From positions 1 through 64,000 of the forward strand of contig CALLKK010000011.1 of NCBI GenBank assembly GCA_938008435.1: a stretch of 64,000 bases of DNA, in the 5' to 3' direction. Below the pieces are notes generated by a model. It was not told where the DNA came from. It did no database searches and saw nothing but the letters and a program-made list of their open reading frames with translations. This document shows, in pieces, positions 35,195 through 43,732 of the stretch. The position numbers and the translations under genes are program-made. Position 1 is the first letter of the stretch; every line of letters begins with the position of its first letter. The stretch comes from an uncultured Steroidobacter sp. GTDB taxonomy: Bacteria > Pseudomonadota > Gammaproteobacteria > Steroidobacterales > Steroidobacteraceae.

Positions 35195-37375
35195 ATGAGC
35201 ACGATGGAATCGAATCTCTTTACGGCCACGCGCCGCAGCGTTCTCAAGGGGGCCGCGGCGTTGACCGTGGCGTTCTGGCTGCCGCCTGCCAAGCGCGCCT
35301 TTGCGGATGCAGCGGGCACGTCGAACGAGCTCGTGCCGAATGCGTTCCTGCGCATCGGTGCGGATGACTCCATTACGGTGATCTCGAAACACCTGGAGAT
35401 GGGACAGGGCGTGTACACCGGCTTGGCGACGATCGTCGCCGAAGAGCTGGACGCGGATTGGCGACAGGTGCGCGTCGAGGGCGCGCCCGCCGATGCCTCG
35501 AAGTACAACAACACGGCGTGGGGCCCGATCCAGGGCACGGGCGGCAGCACATCGATTGCGAACTCCTTCGAGCAGCTGACGAAAGCCGGTGCGACGGCCC
35601 GCGCGCTGCTCGTCGCGGCAGCGGCGCAACGCTGGAAGGTGCCGGCGCAGGAAATCACGATCGAATCCGGCATCGTGCAACATGCGGCCTCGGGCAAGCG
35701 TGCGCGCTTCGGCGAGCTCGTGGCCGACGCAGCGAAGCTGCCCGTGCCTGTCGATGCCAAGCCGAAGGATCCGAGCCAGTATCGGCTGATTGGGCAGCCG
35801 CGTCCGCGCGTCGACAGCCGCGAGAAGTCGACGGGCACGGCGCTCTATACGCAGGATGTGCGACTGCCCGGCATGCTCACCGCCGTGGTGCTGCATCCGC
35901 CTCGCTTCGGCGCGAAGGTCAAGAGCTTCGATGCCGCGAAGGCCAAGCAGATGCGCGGCGTGCACTCCGTCGTGGCATTCGAGACGCCGGTGCGCTCGGG
36001 CGTGGCGGTGCTCGCCACGGATTTCTGGAGCGCGAAGAAGGCGCGCGATGCGCTCGTCGTCGAATGGGACGAAACGAACGCGTTCCGCGGCAGCTCCGAT
36101 GAGCTGCTCGCACAATATCGCGAGCTCGCGCAAAAGCCGGGCGATTCGGCGCGCAATGACGGCAATGTGGCCGAGGCGCTCGGCAAGGCCGCGCGGGTGT
36201 TGGAAGCGACGTACGAGGTGCCTTATCTCTCGCATGCGTCCATGGAACCGCTCAACTGCGTCGTGCGCATCGGCAAGGACGAGTGCGAGGTCTGGAACGG
36301 CGAGCAATTCCAAACCGCCGATCAGATGGCGGTTGCCAAGCTGCTCGGCATTCCGCAGACGTCGGTCAAGATTCATCAGTTGTACGCGGGCGGCAGCTTC
36401 GGCCGTCGCGCCAATCCGCTCTCCGACTACGTTCTCGAAGCTGCCGCCATCGCCAAGGCGGCAGGTGTGACGGTGCCGGTCAAGCTCGTGTGGACGCGCG
36501 AAGACGATCTGCGCGCGGGCTTCTTCCGGCCGATGTTCGTGCACACGCTCAAAGCCGGGCTCGACGCGCAAGGTCAGCTCATCGCCTGGCAGCATCGCAT
36601 CGTCGGTCAGTCGATCTTGGCGGGCACGTTGTTCGGTGGGCCGGGGCCGATCGATCCGGTATCGGTCGAGGGCGCAGCGAATCTGCCTTATGCGATTCCG
36701 AATCTGTCGGTGGAGCTGCATTCGCCAAAGATCCCGGTGCCTGTGCAGTGGTGGCGCTCGGTCGGCTCGACGCACACGGCCTTCGCGACCGAATGCTTCC
36801 TCGACGAGATTGCGCGCGCGACCGGCAAGGACCCGTATCTGTTCCGACGCGAGCTGCTCGCGAACCATCCGCGGCATCTGGCGGTGCTCGATCTGGCCGT
36901 CGAGAAGTCGGGCTGGAAGAACAAGCTTGCGCCCGATGAAGCGCTCGGCCTTGCCGTGCACGAATCGTTCGGCTCCGTCGTCGCCGAGGTCGCGCATCTG
37001 CGCAAGCGCAGCGACGGCATCAAGCTCGAACGCGTGACGTGCGCCGTCGATTGCGGGCTCGCGATCAACCCCAACATCGTCGCGATGCAGATGGAAGGCG
37101 GCATCGGCTATGGGTTGTCGGCAACGCTCGATGGGCTCGTGACGTTGAAGGACGGGCGCGTCGAGCAAGGCAACTTCGACGACTATCCGGTGCTGCGTAT
37201 GTCGCAGATGCCGCCGGTGGACGTGCACATCGTGCCGCGGCGTGAGAAGCCGAGCGGCGTGGGCGAGCCGTCTACGCCCGTGATCGCTCCGGCGCTCTGC
37301 AATGGCTTGGCGGTGCTCACCGGACAGCCGATTCGCTCGCTGCCGCTGTCGGCGCAAGGTATCCGTCTCGTCTAA
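35195..37375 (+). CDS. Tat-exported molybdopterin-binding large subunit (IorB-like)
   Basis: Protein of 726 residues from the xanthine dehydrogenase family. A twin-arginine leader TRRSVLKGAAALTVAFWLPP starts at about residue 12, so the folded complex is probably exported to the periplasm together with the small subunit, which lacks a leader. The molybdenum-site parts include LEMGQGVYTGLATIVAEEL, GGSFGRRANP and the base E691 in GVGEPSTP. Substrate is unknown; IorAB relatives oxidise N-heterocycles or aldehydes. There is no CoxL-type AYXCSFR motif, so it is not a CO dehydrogenase. It converges on phhA. Confidence 0.9.
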   Translation: MSTMESNLFTATRRSVLKGAAALTVAFWLPPAKRAFADAAGTSNELVPNAFLRIGADDSITVISKHLEMGQGVYTGLATIVAEELDADWRQVRVEGAPADASKYNNTAWGPIQGTGGSTSIANSFEQLTKAGATARALLVAAAAQRWKVPAQEITIESGIVQHAASGKRARFGELVADAAKLPVPVDAKPKDPSQYRLIGQPRPRVDSREKSTGTALYTQDVRLPGMLTAVVLHPPRFGAKVKSFDAAKAKQMRGVHSVVAFETPVRSGVAVLATDFWSAKKARDALVVEWDETNAFRGSSDELLAQYRELAQKPGDSARNDGNVAEALGKAARVLEATYEVPYLSHASMEPLNCVVRIGKDECEVWNGEQFQTADQMAVAKLLGIPQTSVKIHQLYAGGSFGRRANPLSDYVLEAAAIAKAAGVTVPVKLVWTREDDLRAGFFRPMFVHTLKAGLDAQGQLIAWQHRIVGQSILAGTLFGGPGPIDPVSVEGAANLPYAIPNLSVELHSPKIPVPVQWWRSVGSTHTAFATECFLDEIARATGKDPYLFRRELLANHPRHLAVLDLAVEKSGWKNKLAPDEALGLAVHESFGSVVAEVAHLRKRSDGIKLERVTCAVDCGLAINPNIVAMQMEGGIGYGLSATLDGLVTLKDGRVEQGNFDDYPVLRMSQMPPVDVHIVPRREKPSGVGEPSTPVIAPALCNGLAVLTGQPIRSLPLSAQGIRLV

Positions 37376-37392
37376 CACGAACACGCGCGACG

Positions 37393-37424
37393 CGCGCAGA
37401 TCGCTCGATACGGCGATCTGCGCG
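37393..37424. terminator. bidirectional hairpin between the molybdenum hydroxylase and phhA
   Basis: A perfect 12-bp stem CGCGCAGATCGC (37393-37404) with its complement (37413-37424) and an 8-base loop lies in the 79-base gap where the two transcripts converge. There is no T-tract. Confidence 0.5.
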
Positions 37425-37454
37425 TCCCCGCATCGTTGTATCGATCGGCGGCGA

Positions 37455-38315
37455 TCAGGGCAGCGAAATGAGGCGATCCGTCGGCAGAAGCGTGTTTGGC
37501 GGAATGCCCGGCTGATCGCGGTACCGGGCGTAGAGCGGTGCGAAATCGGTGCCGTACGCTGCCTCGAAGAGATCTTCGAAACGGTCGATGACGAAATAGG
37601 TCTTCTGATACTCGTCGATGAGATAGTCCGTGCGCATGACGCGCTCGAGATCGAAAGCGATCCGATGCGGCAGCGGGCTTTCGACGCTGTACACCGTTTC
37701 GCCTTTGGACGAGAGGATTCCAGAGCCGTACACGCGCAATCCTTCGGGCGTGCGGATCAAGCCGAACTCGACCATGTACCAATAGAGCCTGGCTAGCATC
37801 TTCAGGCCGCCGGCTTGCTCGGCCTTCGGTCCGGCTGCGCCATACGCTTGCATGAAGCGCGCGAACACCGGATTGGTGAGCAGCGGCACGTGGCCGAAGA
37901 AGTCGTGAAAGATGTCGGGCTCGACCAGATAATCGAGCTCGTCCCAGCGGCGGATCCAGACGGTCACCGGAAAGCGGCAATGCGCGAGATGATCGAAGAA
38001 CTGCGCTTCTGGGATCAACCCGGGCACCGCAACGACTTGCCACCCGGTGGTCTCCGCAAGCACGCGATTGGTCTCTTCGATGCGCGGGATCCGGTCCGGC
38101 GGTGCGTTGAGCGCACGCGTGCCGGCGATGAACTCAGGAGCGGCATAGCGTTCGAGCAGAGCGATCTGTCGCGCGTAGAGCGTGCGCCAGATAGCATGGT
38201 CCTCGTCGGTGTAGCGCTCCCATTCCTGCGCCATCGTGTAGTCGCTCGCGGCGCGCGAATAGTCGCCGCGCAGCGCGATCGGCTTGTGCGTGGGCGCCTC
38301 GGGCCTGTCGCTCAT
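37455..38315 (-). CDS. phhA: phenylalanine 4-monooxygenase
   Basis: Pterin- and iron-dependent hydroxylase of 286 residues that turns phenylalanine into tyrosine. The iron ligands H137 and H142 lie in DIFHDFFGHVPLL and E183 in YWYMVEFGL. Prokaryotic single-domain length, without the ACT regulatory domain of animal enzymes. ATG 38315 was preferred to the open frame up to 38375. No pterin-4a-carbinolamine dehydratase (phhB) or PhhR-type regulator lies nearby. Confidence 0.95.
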   Translation of the reverse strand: MSDRPEAPTHKPIALRGDYSRAASDYTMAQEWERYTDEDHAIWRTLYARQIALLERYAAPEFIAGTRALNAPPDRIPRIEETNRVLAETTGWQVVAVPGLIPEAQFFDHLAHCRFPVTVWIRRWDELDYLVEPDIFHDFFGHVPLLTNPVFARFMQAYGAAGPKAEQAGGLKMLARLYWYMVEFGLIRTPEGLRVYGSGILSSKGETVYSVESPLPHRIAFDLERVMRTDYLIDEYQKTYFVIDRFEDLFEAAYGTDFAPLYARYRDQPGIPPNTLLPTDRLISLP

Positions 38316-38507
38316 GCGGCCGAAGATACACCGCGCGAAATGGCCGCGCGATGAGTAGACTTGCACTGTATACATCGGCGTGAGTGAATCGCGCCTGCGT
38401 GTCGGTTGCAGGACGTCAGCAATGCTCGTATGGGCCGCTGCGAGCCGCCGCGCATCACGTTCCCCGATCGACCATCAAGTCGGCAACGAGAACCACGGCA
38501 GAACGAA

Positions 38508-39155
38508 ATGAGCGCTGACGATTCGAGTTTGGATACATTGCTGGAACGCAATCGCGCCTGGGCGGACTCCGTCACGCGCACCGATCCCGAGTTCTTCGCG
38601 CGCCTCGCGCAGCAGCAGAGCCCGCAGTTTCTGTGGATCGGCTGCTCCGACAGCCGCGTGCCCGCCAATCAGATTCTCGGGCTCTTGCCGGGAGAGATTT
38701 TCGTTCACCGCAATGTGGCCAATGTGGTGGTGCACAGCGACCTGAACTGCCTGTCGGTCATGCAGTTCGCGGTCGAATTCCTGAAGATCCGCCACATCAT
38801 CGTGTGCGGCCATTACGGTTGCGGCGGCGTGCGCGCCGCATTGCACGACTGGAAGCTGGGGCTGATCGACAATTGGCTGCGTCACGTGCAGGCGGTGCGC
38901 GACCGCAATCGCGACGAGCTGGCGCAGCTGCCGGATGATGAAGCGCGTGTGGCGCGTCTGTGCGAGCTCAACGTACTCGCGCAGGCGATCAACGTGGCGG
39001 AATCGACGGTGATACAGGCGGCGTGGGCGCGCGGTCAGCGGGTGAGCGTGCACAGCCTCATCTACGGTCTCGACAACGGCATCCTGCGAAGTCTGGGACC
39101 GAGCTTCGACAGCGTTGAGGACGTCGAAGCGAGGCGGCGCGAGCTCGGTTGGTAG
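38508..39155 (+). CDS. can: beta-class carbonic anhydrase
   Basis: Zinc enzyme of 215 residues interconverting CO2 and bicarbonate. The ligands are C46, H102 and C105 (HYGCGG), and the catalytic dyad is D48/R50 in GCSDSRVP. It matches the Can/CynT2 group in length and motifs. ATG 38508 fits the family start; the frame is open upstream. It is divergent from phhA over 192 bases in which I see no clear operator. Confidence 0.95.
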   Translation: MSADDSSLDTLLERNRAWADSVTRTDPEFFARLAQQQSPQFLWIGCSDSRVPANQILGLLPGEIFVHRNVANVVVHSDLNCLSVMQFAVEFLKIRHIIVCGHYGCGGVRAALHDWKLGLIDNWLRHVQAVRDRNRDELAQLPDDEARVARLCELNVLAQAINVAESTVIQAAWARGQRVSVHSLIYGLDNGILRSLGPSFDSVEDVEARRRELGW

Positions 39156-39178
39156 CGCGCGGCTCGCGCGAGACGAAG

Positions 39179-39385
39179 CTAACGCGTCGCCGCAGTGCGA
39201 GCCTGCGCAGTGGCCGAGTCGAGCTCTTGGACGTCGACCGTCCAGCCATGCTCTTCAGCGGCAGAGATCTCGATGTGTCCAACTTGCTTGGGAGGCGCCA
39301 TCATCAATGCCGATCCCCATAGAACGGCGCCCACCAACGCGAAGGCTGCTGCCGCACCGACAATCGTTCGCGCTTGAATGACCAT
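39179..39385 (-). CDS. small single-pass membrane or secreted protein
   Basis: Protein of 68 residues. It starts with ATG after a strong GGAGGGAGG ribosome site. Residues about 8-28 are hydrophobic (a signal anchor or signal peptide), followed by a short hydrophilic tail of 40 residues. No family is recognised. The ribosome site and membrane segment argue that it is translated. It converges on can with a 23-base gap. Confidence 0.5.
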   Translation of the reverse strand: MVIQARTIVGAAAAFALVGAVLWGSALMMAPPKQVGHIEISAAEEHGWTVDVQELDSATAQARTAATR

Positions 39386-39595
39386 ACCTTGGACCTCCCT
39401 CCGTAATGTGCCGCCTTGCTGTGCCCGAGGCGGCGCGTTCGTACCTCAATCCGAACGGCCACAACGATAGTCATTTCTTGCGGGGGCTCTGTGCGCGAGG
39501 TCACAGGGTTCATCCTTCGGATTAGACAAGCGTGCGGGATCGCGACATGCGTCGCAGCGCGCTTGTGCTGCAAGGATGAGCGCCGGTCGAATTAT

Positions 39596-39609
39596 GTTGT
39601 CTCGACAAC
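39596..39609. promoter_or_regulatory. palindrome GTTGTC-TC-GACAAC
   Basis: A perfect 6+6 inverted repeat with a 2-base centre lies in the 260-base gap between the small membrane protein gene and the CheZ-like gene. It is AT-richer than its surroundings (preceded by AATTAT) and may be an operator, but no regulator is assigned. Confidence 0.25.
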
Positions 39610-39645
39610 GGCGCAAGCCCACGAATGAGCGTTGCGTAACGAGAG

Positions 39646-40230
39646 TTAGAAGAGCTCGATGTCGCCCGCGTTGCTGGCGGCGCGCTTGCTCGCTTGCTGC
39701 TCGCTGTGAGCGCGCGCATCTTCGGCGGAAGCGCCCTGCAGCATGAGCTTGAACACTTCGCGCTCTTCTTCGGTGCGATAAAGACGACGCAGCGTGCTGA
39801 AGAGGCGTTGCCACTGATCGCGCTGCGTCGTCTGGGTGCGATTGCAGACGAACATCGCGAGCGAGGTCAGGCTGTAGCGAACGTGGCCGAGACGTTGCGT
39901 GAGCTTGTCGTAGAACTGAAAGGCGACCACCGCCGTGGCGATCTGATTGTTGATGGTGGCGATGTGCTCGCCGAGCTTGCCCTCGAGCCGCTCGCGCAGC
40001 TCGGGCGGTAGCTCTGCGGACAATTGCCGCAGCTCGCGCACTGTGTCGCCGAGATTGGTGAACACCTTGATGAGCGTATCGACCGCTTGGTCGGACTCGG
40101 CAAGGGCAGATTCCATCTGCGCTTCGCACAAGCCGAGCATGTGCGCGATCTGCTGCTCGGGCGTCCACTCGCTGGGCGCCTCGACGCTCGCATCCTCGCC
40201 AGCCGGTCTCGAGTCGGAAGAGGTGGTCAT
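39646..40230 (-). CDS. CheZ-like phosphatase partner of the adjacent CheY
   Basis: All-helical protein of 194 residues. Residues about 55-125 form long amphipathic helices (GDTVRELRQLSAEL, INNQIATAVVAFQFYDKLTQRLGH). D108 and Q112 have the same D-x3-Q spacing as the catalytic D143/Q147 of E. coli CheZ (DLTGQ), and the following residues resemble CheZ too. It would dephosphorylate CheY-P. Overall similarity to enterobacterial CheZ is low, so the name rests on this motif, the fold and the position 19 bases after the cheY gene. Confidence 0.65.
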   Translation of the reverse strand: MTTSSDSRPAGEDASVEAPSEWTPEQQIAHMLGLCEAQMESALAESDQAVDTLIKVFTNLGDTVRELRQLSAELPPELRERLEGKLGEHIATINNQIATAVVAFQFYDKLTQRLGHVRYSLTSLAMFVCNRTQTTQRDQWQRLFSTLRRLYRTEEEREVFKLMLQGASAEDARAHSEQQASKRAASNAGDIELF

Positions 40231-40249
40231 AGCGACGTGACAGCCGTGT

Positions 40250-40624
40250 TCAGAGCACCCGCGCGATCGTGGCAAGCAGCTGTTCCGGATTGAACGGTTT
40301 GACGATCCAGCCGGTCGCGCCGGCTTGCCGTCCGCGTTGCTTGGCCTCCGGCCCGGACTCGGTCGTGAGCACGAGCATCGGCGTGAACTTGTAGGTGTCG
40401 AGCGCGCGCAACTCGCGCACGAGCGTGATGCCGTCCATGCGCGGCATATTGACGTCGGTGAGCACGAGGTCGGCAGGGTTCGCCTTGGCGAACTCGAGCG
40501 CTTCCACGCCGTCGGCGGCCTGCACGACTTTGTAGCCGGCGGTCTCGAGGGTGTAGCGCACCATCTGGCGCATCGATGCGGAATCGTCGACCGCGAGGAT
40601 GGTTTGACCTGTGGATTCGGACAT
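40250..40624 (-). CDS. cheY: CheY-like single-domain response regulator
   Basis: Receiver domain of 124 residues. The acidic pair D13/D14, phosphorylation site D57 (LTDVNMPRMDG), T87/T88 and K109 (KPFNP) are all present. No output domain. ATG 40624 gives the normal start MSESTGQTILAVDDS; the upstream frame lacks homology. With the CheZ-like gene it forms an isolated pair with no kinase, receptor or coupling protein in the window. Confidence 0.92.
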   Translation of the reverse strand: MSESTGQTILAVDDSASMRQMVRYTLETAGYKVVQAADGVEALEFAKANPADLVLTDVNMPRMDGITLVRELRALDTYKFTPMLVLTTESGPEAKQRGRQAGATGWIVKPFNPEQLLATIARVL

Positions 40625-40943
40625 CTCGTTGAGCTCCCGTTCGTTTCGGCAGCGGCGGCGCACAGGCGGGCCCCCGCATGGACGGTTGTTGCCGTAGTTA
40701 GCGGCTCGTCTGCCGCCGGATTGAGGGTCTCCCGCAAGCGGGTGAGGCAGACGAGAACTGGCTCACATCTGCGTACTGAGCACTGGGCACCGGGTGCTGG
40801 GCCCTGGGCTCCGACAAGCGAAGAGGCTACGGGCTAAGGACTACAGGCGACGGCTGGAAGGCGTCCGTGGGCCGCCGCAGGCGGGGCGGTGGGCACTGAT
40901 GACGCGAGAGGCGCGCTCGGCGCGCCTCTCGCATCGGAAGGGC
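40625..40943. repeat. 319-base gap with inverted copy of the composite intergenic repeat
   Basis: The gap between fumarase and cheY has no convincing gene. From about 40774 to 40814 it contains GAGCACTGGGCACC and GCTGGGCCCTGGGCTCC units, then GAGGCTACGGGCTAAGGACTACAGG at 40824-40848. On the complement strand this gives a GTAGTCC/TAGCCCGTAGCC block followed by a GCCCAGGGCCCAG block, the same order as at 3929-4045, so the element is present in inverse orientation. A terminator-like hairpin lies at 40904-40932. Confidence 0.7.
40904..40932 (-). terminator. hairpin downstream of the fumarase gene
   Basis: A perfect 12-bp stem GCGAGAGGCGCG (40904-40915) with its complement (40921-40932), loop CTCGG, lies 11 bases beyond the fumarase stop. 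There is no T-tract. Confidence 0.5.
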
Positions 40944-42467
40944 TCAGACGACCTTGACGGGGATCTCACGGATGCGGCCGCGCCATTCGGCCGGACCGGT
41001 TTCGTGGACCGACGTGCCGCGGGCGTCGACGGCCACGGTGACGGGCATGTCTTTGACTTCGAATTCGTAGATTGCTTCCATGCCGAGGTCGCCGAAGGCG
41101 ACGACGCGGCTCGAGCGGATGGCTTTCGAGACGAGATACGCCGCGCCGCCGACGGCCATCAGGTAAGCCGCGCCGTGCCGCTTGATCGCTGCGATGGCTT
41201 CGGGGCCGCGCTCGGCCTTGCCGACCATCGCGATGAGGCCGGTCTTTGCCAGCATGAGCTCGGTGAACTTGTCCATGCGCGTGGCCGTGGTGGGACCGGC
41301 AGGGCCGACCACTTCGTCGCGCACGGGGTCCACGGGGCCGACGTAGTAGATCACGCGATTGGTGAAATCGAGGCCTTCGGGCAGCGGCTTGCCGGCTTCG
41401 ATCAGCTGCGCGATGCGCTTATGCGCCGCATCGCGGCCGGTCAGCATCTTCCCGGAGAGGAGCAGCCGTTCGCCCGGCTTCCAGCTCGCCACCTCTTCGC
41501 GTGTCAGCGTGTCGAGATTGACGCGGCGCGACTCGGGGGACGCTTCGTACGTGAGCTTGGGCCACAGATCGAGCGAAGGCGGCTCGAGCTTCGCCGGGCC
41601 GGAGCCGTCGAGCTTGAAGTGCGCGTGGCGTGTGGCGGCGCAGTTCGGAATCACTGCGACCGGCAGCGACGCCGCATGCGTCGGATAGTCCTTGATCTTC
41701 ACGTCGAGGACCGTGGTGAGCCCGCCGAGGCCCTGAGCGCCGATGCCGAGCGCGTTGATCTTGTCGAGGATTTCCAGGCGCAGCGCTTCGATCTTCGTCT
41801 GCGGCCCGCGCGCGCGGATCTCGTGAATGTCGATTGGCTCGAACAGCGCTTCCTTCGCGAGCACCATGGCCTTTTCCGCCGTGCCGCCGATGCCGATGCC
41901 GAGCATGCCCGGCGGACACCAGCCGGCGCCCATCTTCGGCACGACTTCGAGCAGCCAGTCGACGATTGAATCGGACGGATTGAGCATCGCGAGCTTCGCC
42001 TTGTTCTCCGAGCCGCCGCCCTTTGCGGCGAGCGCGATTTCGAGCTCGTCGCCCGGCACGATCTCCATGTGGATGACGGCCGGCGTGTTATCGCGCGTGT
42101 TCTTACGGTCGAAGGCGGGATCGTTGACGATCGATGCGCGCAGCCGGTTGTCCGGATGGTTGTACGCGCGGCGCACGCCTTCGTTGATCATCTCCGTCAG
42201 GCTCATCGTGGCGTCCCAGCGCACGTTCATGCCGACCTTCGCAAAGACCGTCACGATGCCCGTGTCCTGGCAGATCGGGCGATGACCCTCGGCGCACATG
42301 CGCGAGTTCACCAGGATCTGCTTGATCGCGTCTTTCGCTGCGGGGCTGGCCTCTCTTTCGTAGGCCGCCGTCATCGCTTGGATGAAATCGGGCGAGTGGT
42401 AGTAAGAGATGTACTGAAGCGCGTCGGCGACACTCTGGATGACGTCTTCTTGCTTGATGGCGGGCAT
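40944..42467 (-). CDS. fumA: class I fumarate hydratase
   Basis: Iron-sulfur fumarase of 507 residues interconverting fumarate and malate in the citric acid cycle. It is the single-chain type with fused alpha and beta parts. Candidate cluster cysteines include C58 and C66 (CAEGHRPICQDTG). GVWVEVIPNCAATRH-like sequence occurs as VAVIPNCAATRHAHF. The C-terminal half has GKMLTGRDAAHKR and YYVGPVDP, with GPTTATRMDKF. It is oxygen-sensitive in other bacteria. Upstream lies the DUF1841 gene on the same strand, 126 bases away. Confidence 0.95.
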   Translation of the reverse strand: MPAIKQEDVIQSVADALQYISYYHSPDFIQAMTAAYEREASPAAKDAIKQILVNSRMCAEGHRPICQDTGIVTVFAKVGMNVRWDATMSLTEMINEGVRRAYNHPDNRLRASIVNDPAFDRKNTRDNTPAVIHMEIVPGDELEIALAAKGGGSENKAKLAMLNPSDSIVDWLLEVVPKMGAGWCPPGMLGIGIGGTAEKAMVLAKEALFEPIDIHEIRARGPQTKIEALRLEILDKINALGIGAQGLGGLTTVLDVKIKDYPTHAASLPVAVIPNCAATRHAHFKLDGSGPAKLEPPSLDLWPKLTYEASPESRRVNLDTLTREEVASWKPGERLLLSGKMLTGRDAAHKRIAQLIEAGKPLPEGLDFTNRVIYYVGPVDPVRDEVVGPAGPTTATRMDKFTELMLAKTGLIAMVGKAERGPEAIAAIKRHGAAYLMAVGGAAYLVSKAIRSSRVVAFGDLGMEAIYEFEVKDMPVTVAVDARGTSVHETGPAEWRGRIREIPVKVV

Positions 42468-42593
42468 GATGGTCGCGGAGAGTCAAATGGAGCGCGAAAT
42501 CTACCACAGGGGCGACGCGGCGGGCTCGACAACGCCGGAGAACTGAAGCGGTTTTTCGGGCGCGCACAGCTGCGGCGCGCATTACCTGCGCTG

Positions 42594-43037
42594 TCAGCGC
42601 GCTCGCACCAGGCGTTCGATCGACTGCAGATACGCCTGTTCGTCCGGCAAGCGGCCGGCGCGCTGCGCTTCCCAGAGCGCGCTCGCCAAGCACTCGAGCA
42701 TCGCGTGTTCCGCATCGTGCGCATCGCCGAGCCGCGCGGCGAGCTCGCCGAAGAGCGCACGAATGCCGGCCGGCCGGTCGGTCGCGATCTGGTCGCGCAC
42801 CGCAAGGTGCAGGCCCATGTGCAAGAACGGATTGGATTCGCCGCCTTCCGGCGTGTAGTCGCGATCGAGCACGCCTTCGGGGTCTTCGAGCGCTGCATGG
42901 TATTCGGGATGCAGCGCGATCACGTCGGCAATCTGCGCTTCGAGCGGCTCGAGCGGCAGGCGCGCGCGATACTTGCGCCAAGCCTCGACATAGGCGCGCC
43001 GCAGGTCCGAGCGAGATTGGTTGTCGAAGAAGGGCAT
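42594..43037 (-). CDS. DUF1841 family protein
   Basis: Cytosolic protein of 147 residues. The family pattern is clear: a start of MPFFDNQSRSDLRRAYVEAWRKY, ALHPEYHAALED, then GESNPFLHMGLHLAVRDQI and AEHAMLECLASALWEAQR. It has no known function; it is common in beta- and gammaproteobacteria. It lies between nth and fumA, all on the minus strand. Confidence 0.9.
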   Translation of the reverse strand: MPFFDNQSRSDLRRAYVEAWRKYRARLPLEPLEAQIADVIALHPEYHAALEDPEGVLDRDYTPEGGESNPFLHMGLHLAVRDQIATDRPAGIRALFGELAARLGDAHDAEHAMLECLASALWEAQRAGRLPDEQAYLQSIERLVRAR

Positions 43038-43090
43038 GGGAGTCGGGCTTTCGGCAGCGGCGATGAGGGCTCGATTCTGACACTCGGGTC

Positions 43091-43732
43091 TTACGCGTCA
43101 ACCGGCGTCTTGGCCTCGTATTCGCAGAGATCGCGGATCAGACACGTCGGACATTTCGGTTTGCGCGCAAGGCACGTGTAGCGGCCGTGCAGGATGAGCC
43201 AGTGATGCGCGTCCTTCGCGTACTCCTTGGGTACGACGGCGAGCAGCTTGTCCTCGACCTCGCGCACGTTCTTGCCCGGCGCCAGACCTGTGCGATTGGC
43301 GACGCGAAAGATGTGAGTGTCGACCGCGATCGTGGGCTCGCCGAACGCAGTGTTGAGGATGACGTTCGCCGTCTTGCGTCCTACGCCGGGCAGCGCCTCC
43401 AGCTCTTCGCGCGTGCGCGGCACTTTCCCGCCGTGGCGTTCGAGCAGAATGCGGCAGGTTTCGATGATGTTCTTGGCCTTGCTGTTGTACAGGCCGATGG
43501 TGCGAATGTAGAACGAGAGCCCGTCGACGCCGAGCGCGAGAATCGCCTTCGGCGTATTCGCATGCTTGAACAGCACGCGCGTGGCTTGGTTGACGCTCTT
43601 GTCGGTCGCTTGCGCCGAGAGAATGACGGCAACGAGCAACTCGAAGGACGTGCGATATTCGAGCTCGGTGGTGGGCGCAGGATTCGCTTCCTTGAAGCGG
43701 GCGAAGATGGTTCGAATTTTTCTTGGGGTCAT
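43091..43732 (-). CDS. nth: endonuclease III (DNA glycosylase/AP lyase)
   Basis: Base-excision repair enzyme of 213 residues acting on oxidised pyrimidines. The helix-hairpin-helix LPGVGRKTANVIL contains the catalytic K120 and D138 follows in VDTHIFRV, the same numbering as E. coli Nth. The C-terminal [4Fe-4S] loop has the C-x6-C-x2-C-x5-C spacing (CLARKPKCPTCLIRDLC). Its ATG overlaps the rnfE stop as ATGA, so it is coupled to the Rnf operon as in E. coli. Confidence 0.97.
   Translation of the reverse strand: MTPRKIRTIFARFKEANPAPTTELEYRTSFELLVAVILSAQATDKSVNQATRVLFKHANTPKAILALGVDGLSFYIRTIGLYNSKAKNIIETCRILLERHGGKVPRTREELEALPGVGRKTANVILNTAFGEPTIAVDTHIFRVANRTGLAPGKNVREVEDKLLAVVPKEYAKDAHHWLILHGRYTCLARKPKCPTCLIRDLCEYEAKTPVDA

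Noticed and set aside
35195..37375. Carbon monoxide dehydrogenase large subunit
   Set aside because: No AYXCSFR active-site loop and no FAD-binding middle subunit gene; the Tat leader and two-subunit layout fit IorAB-like enzymes.
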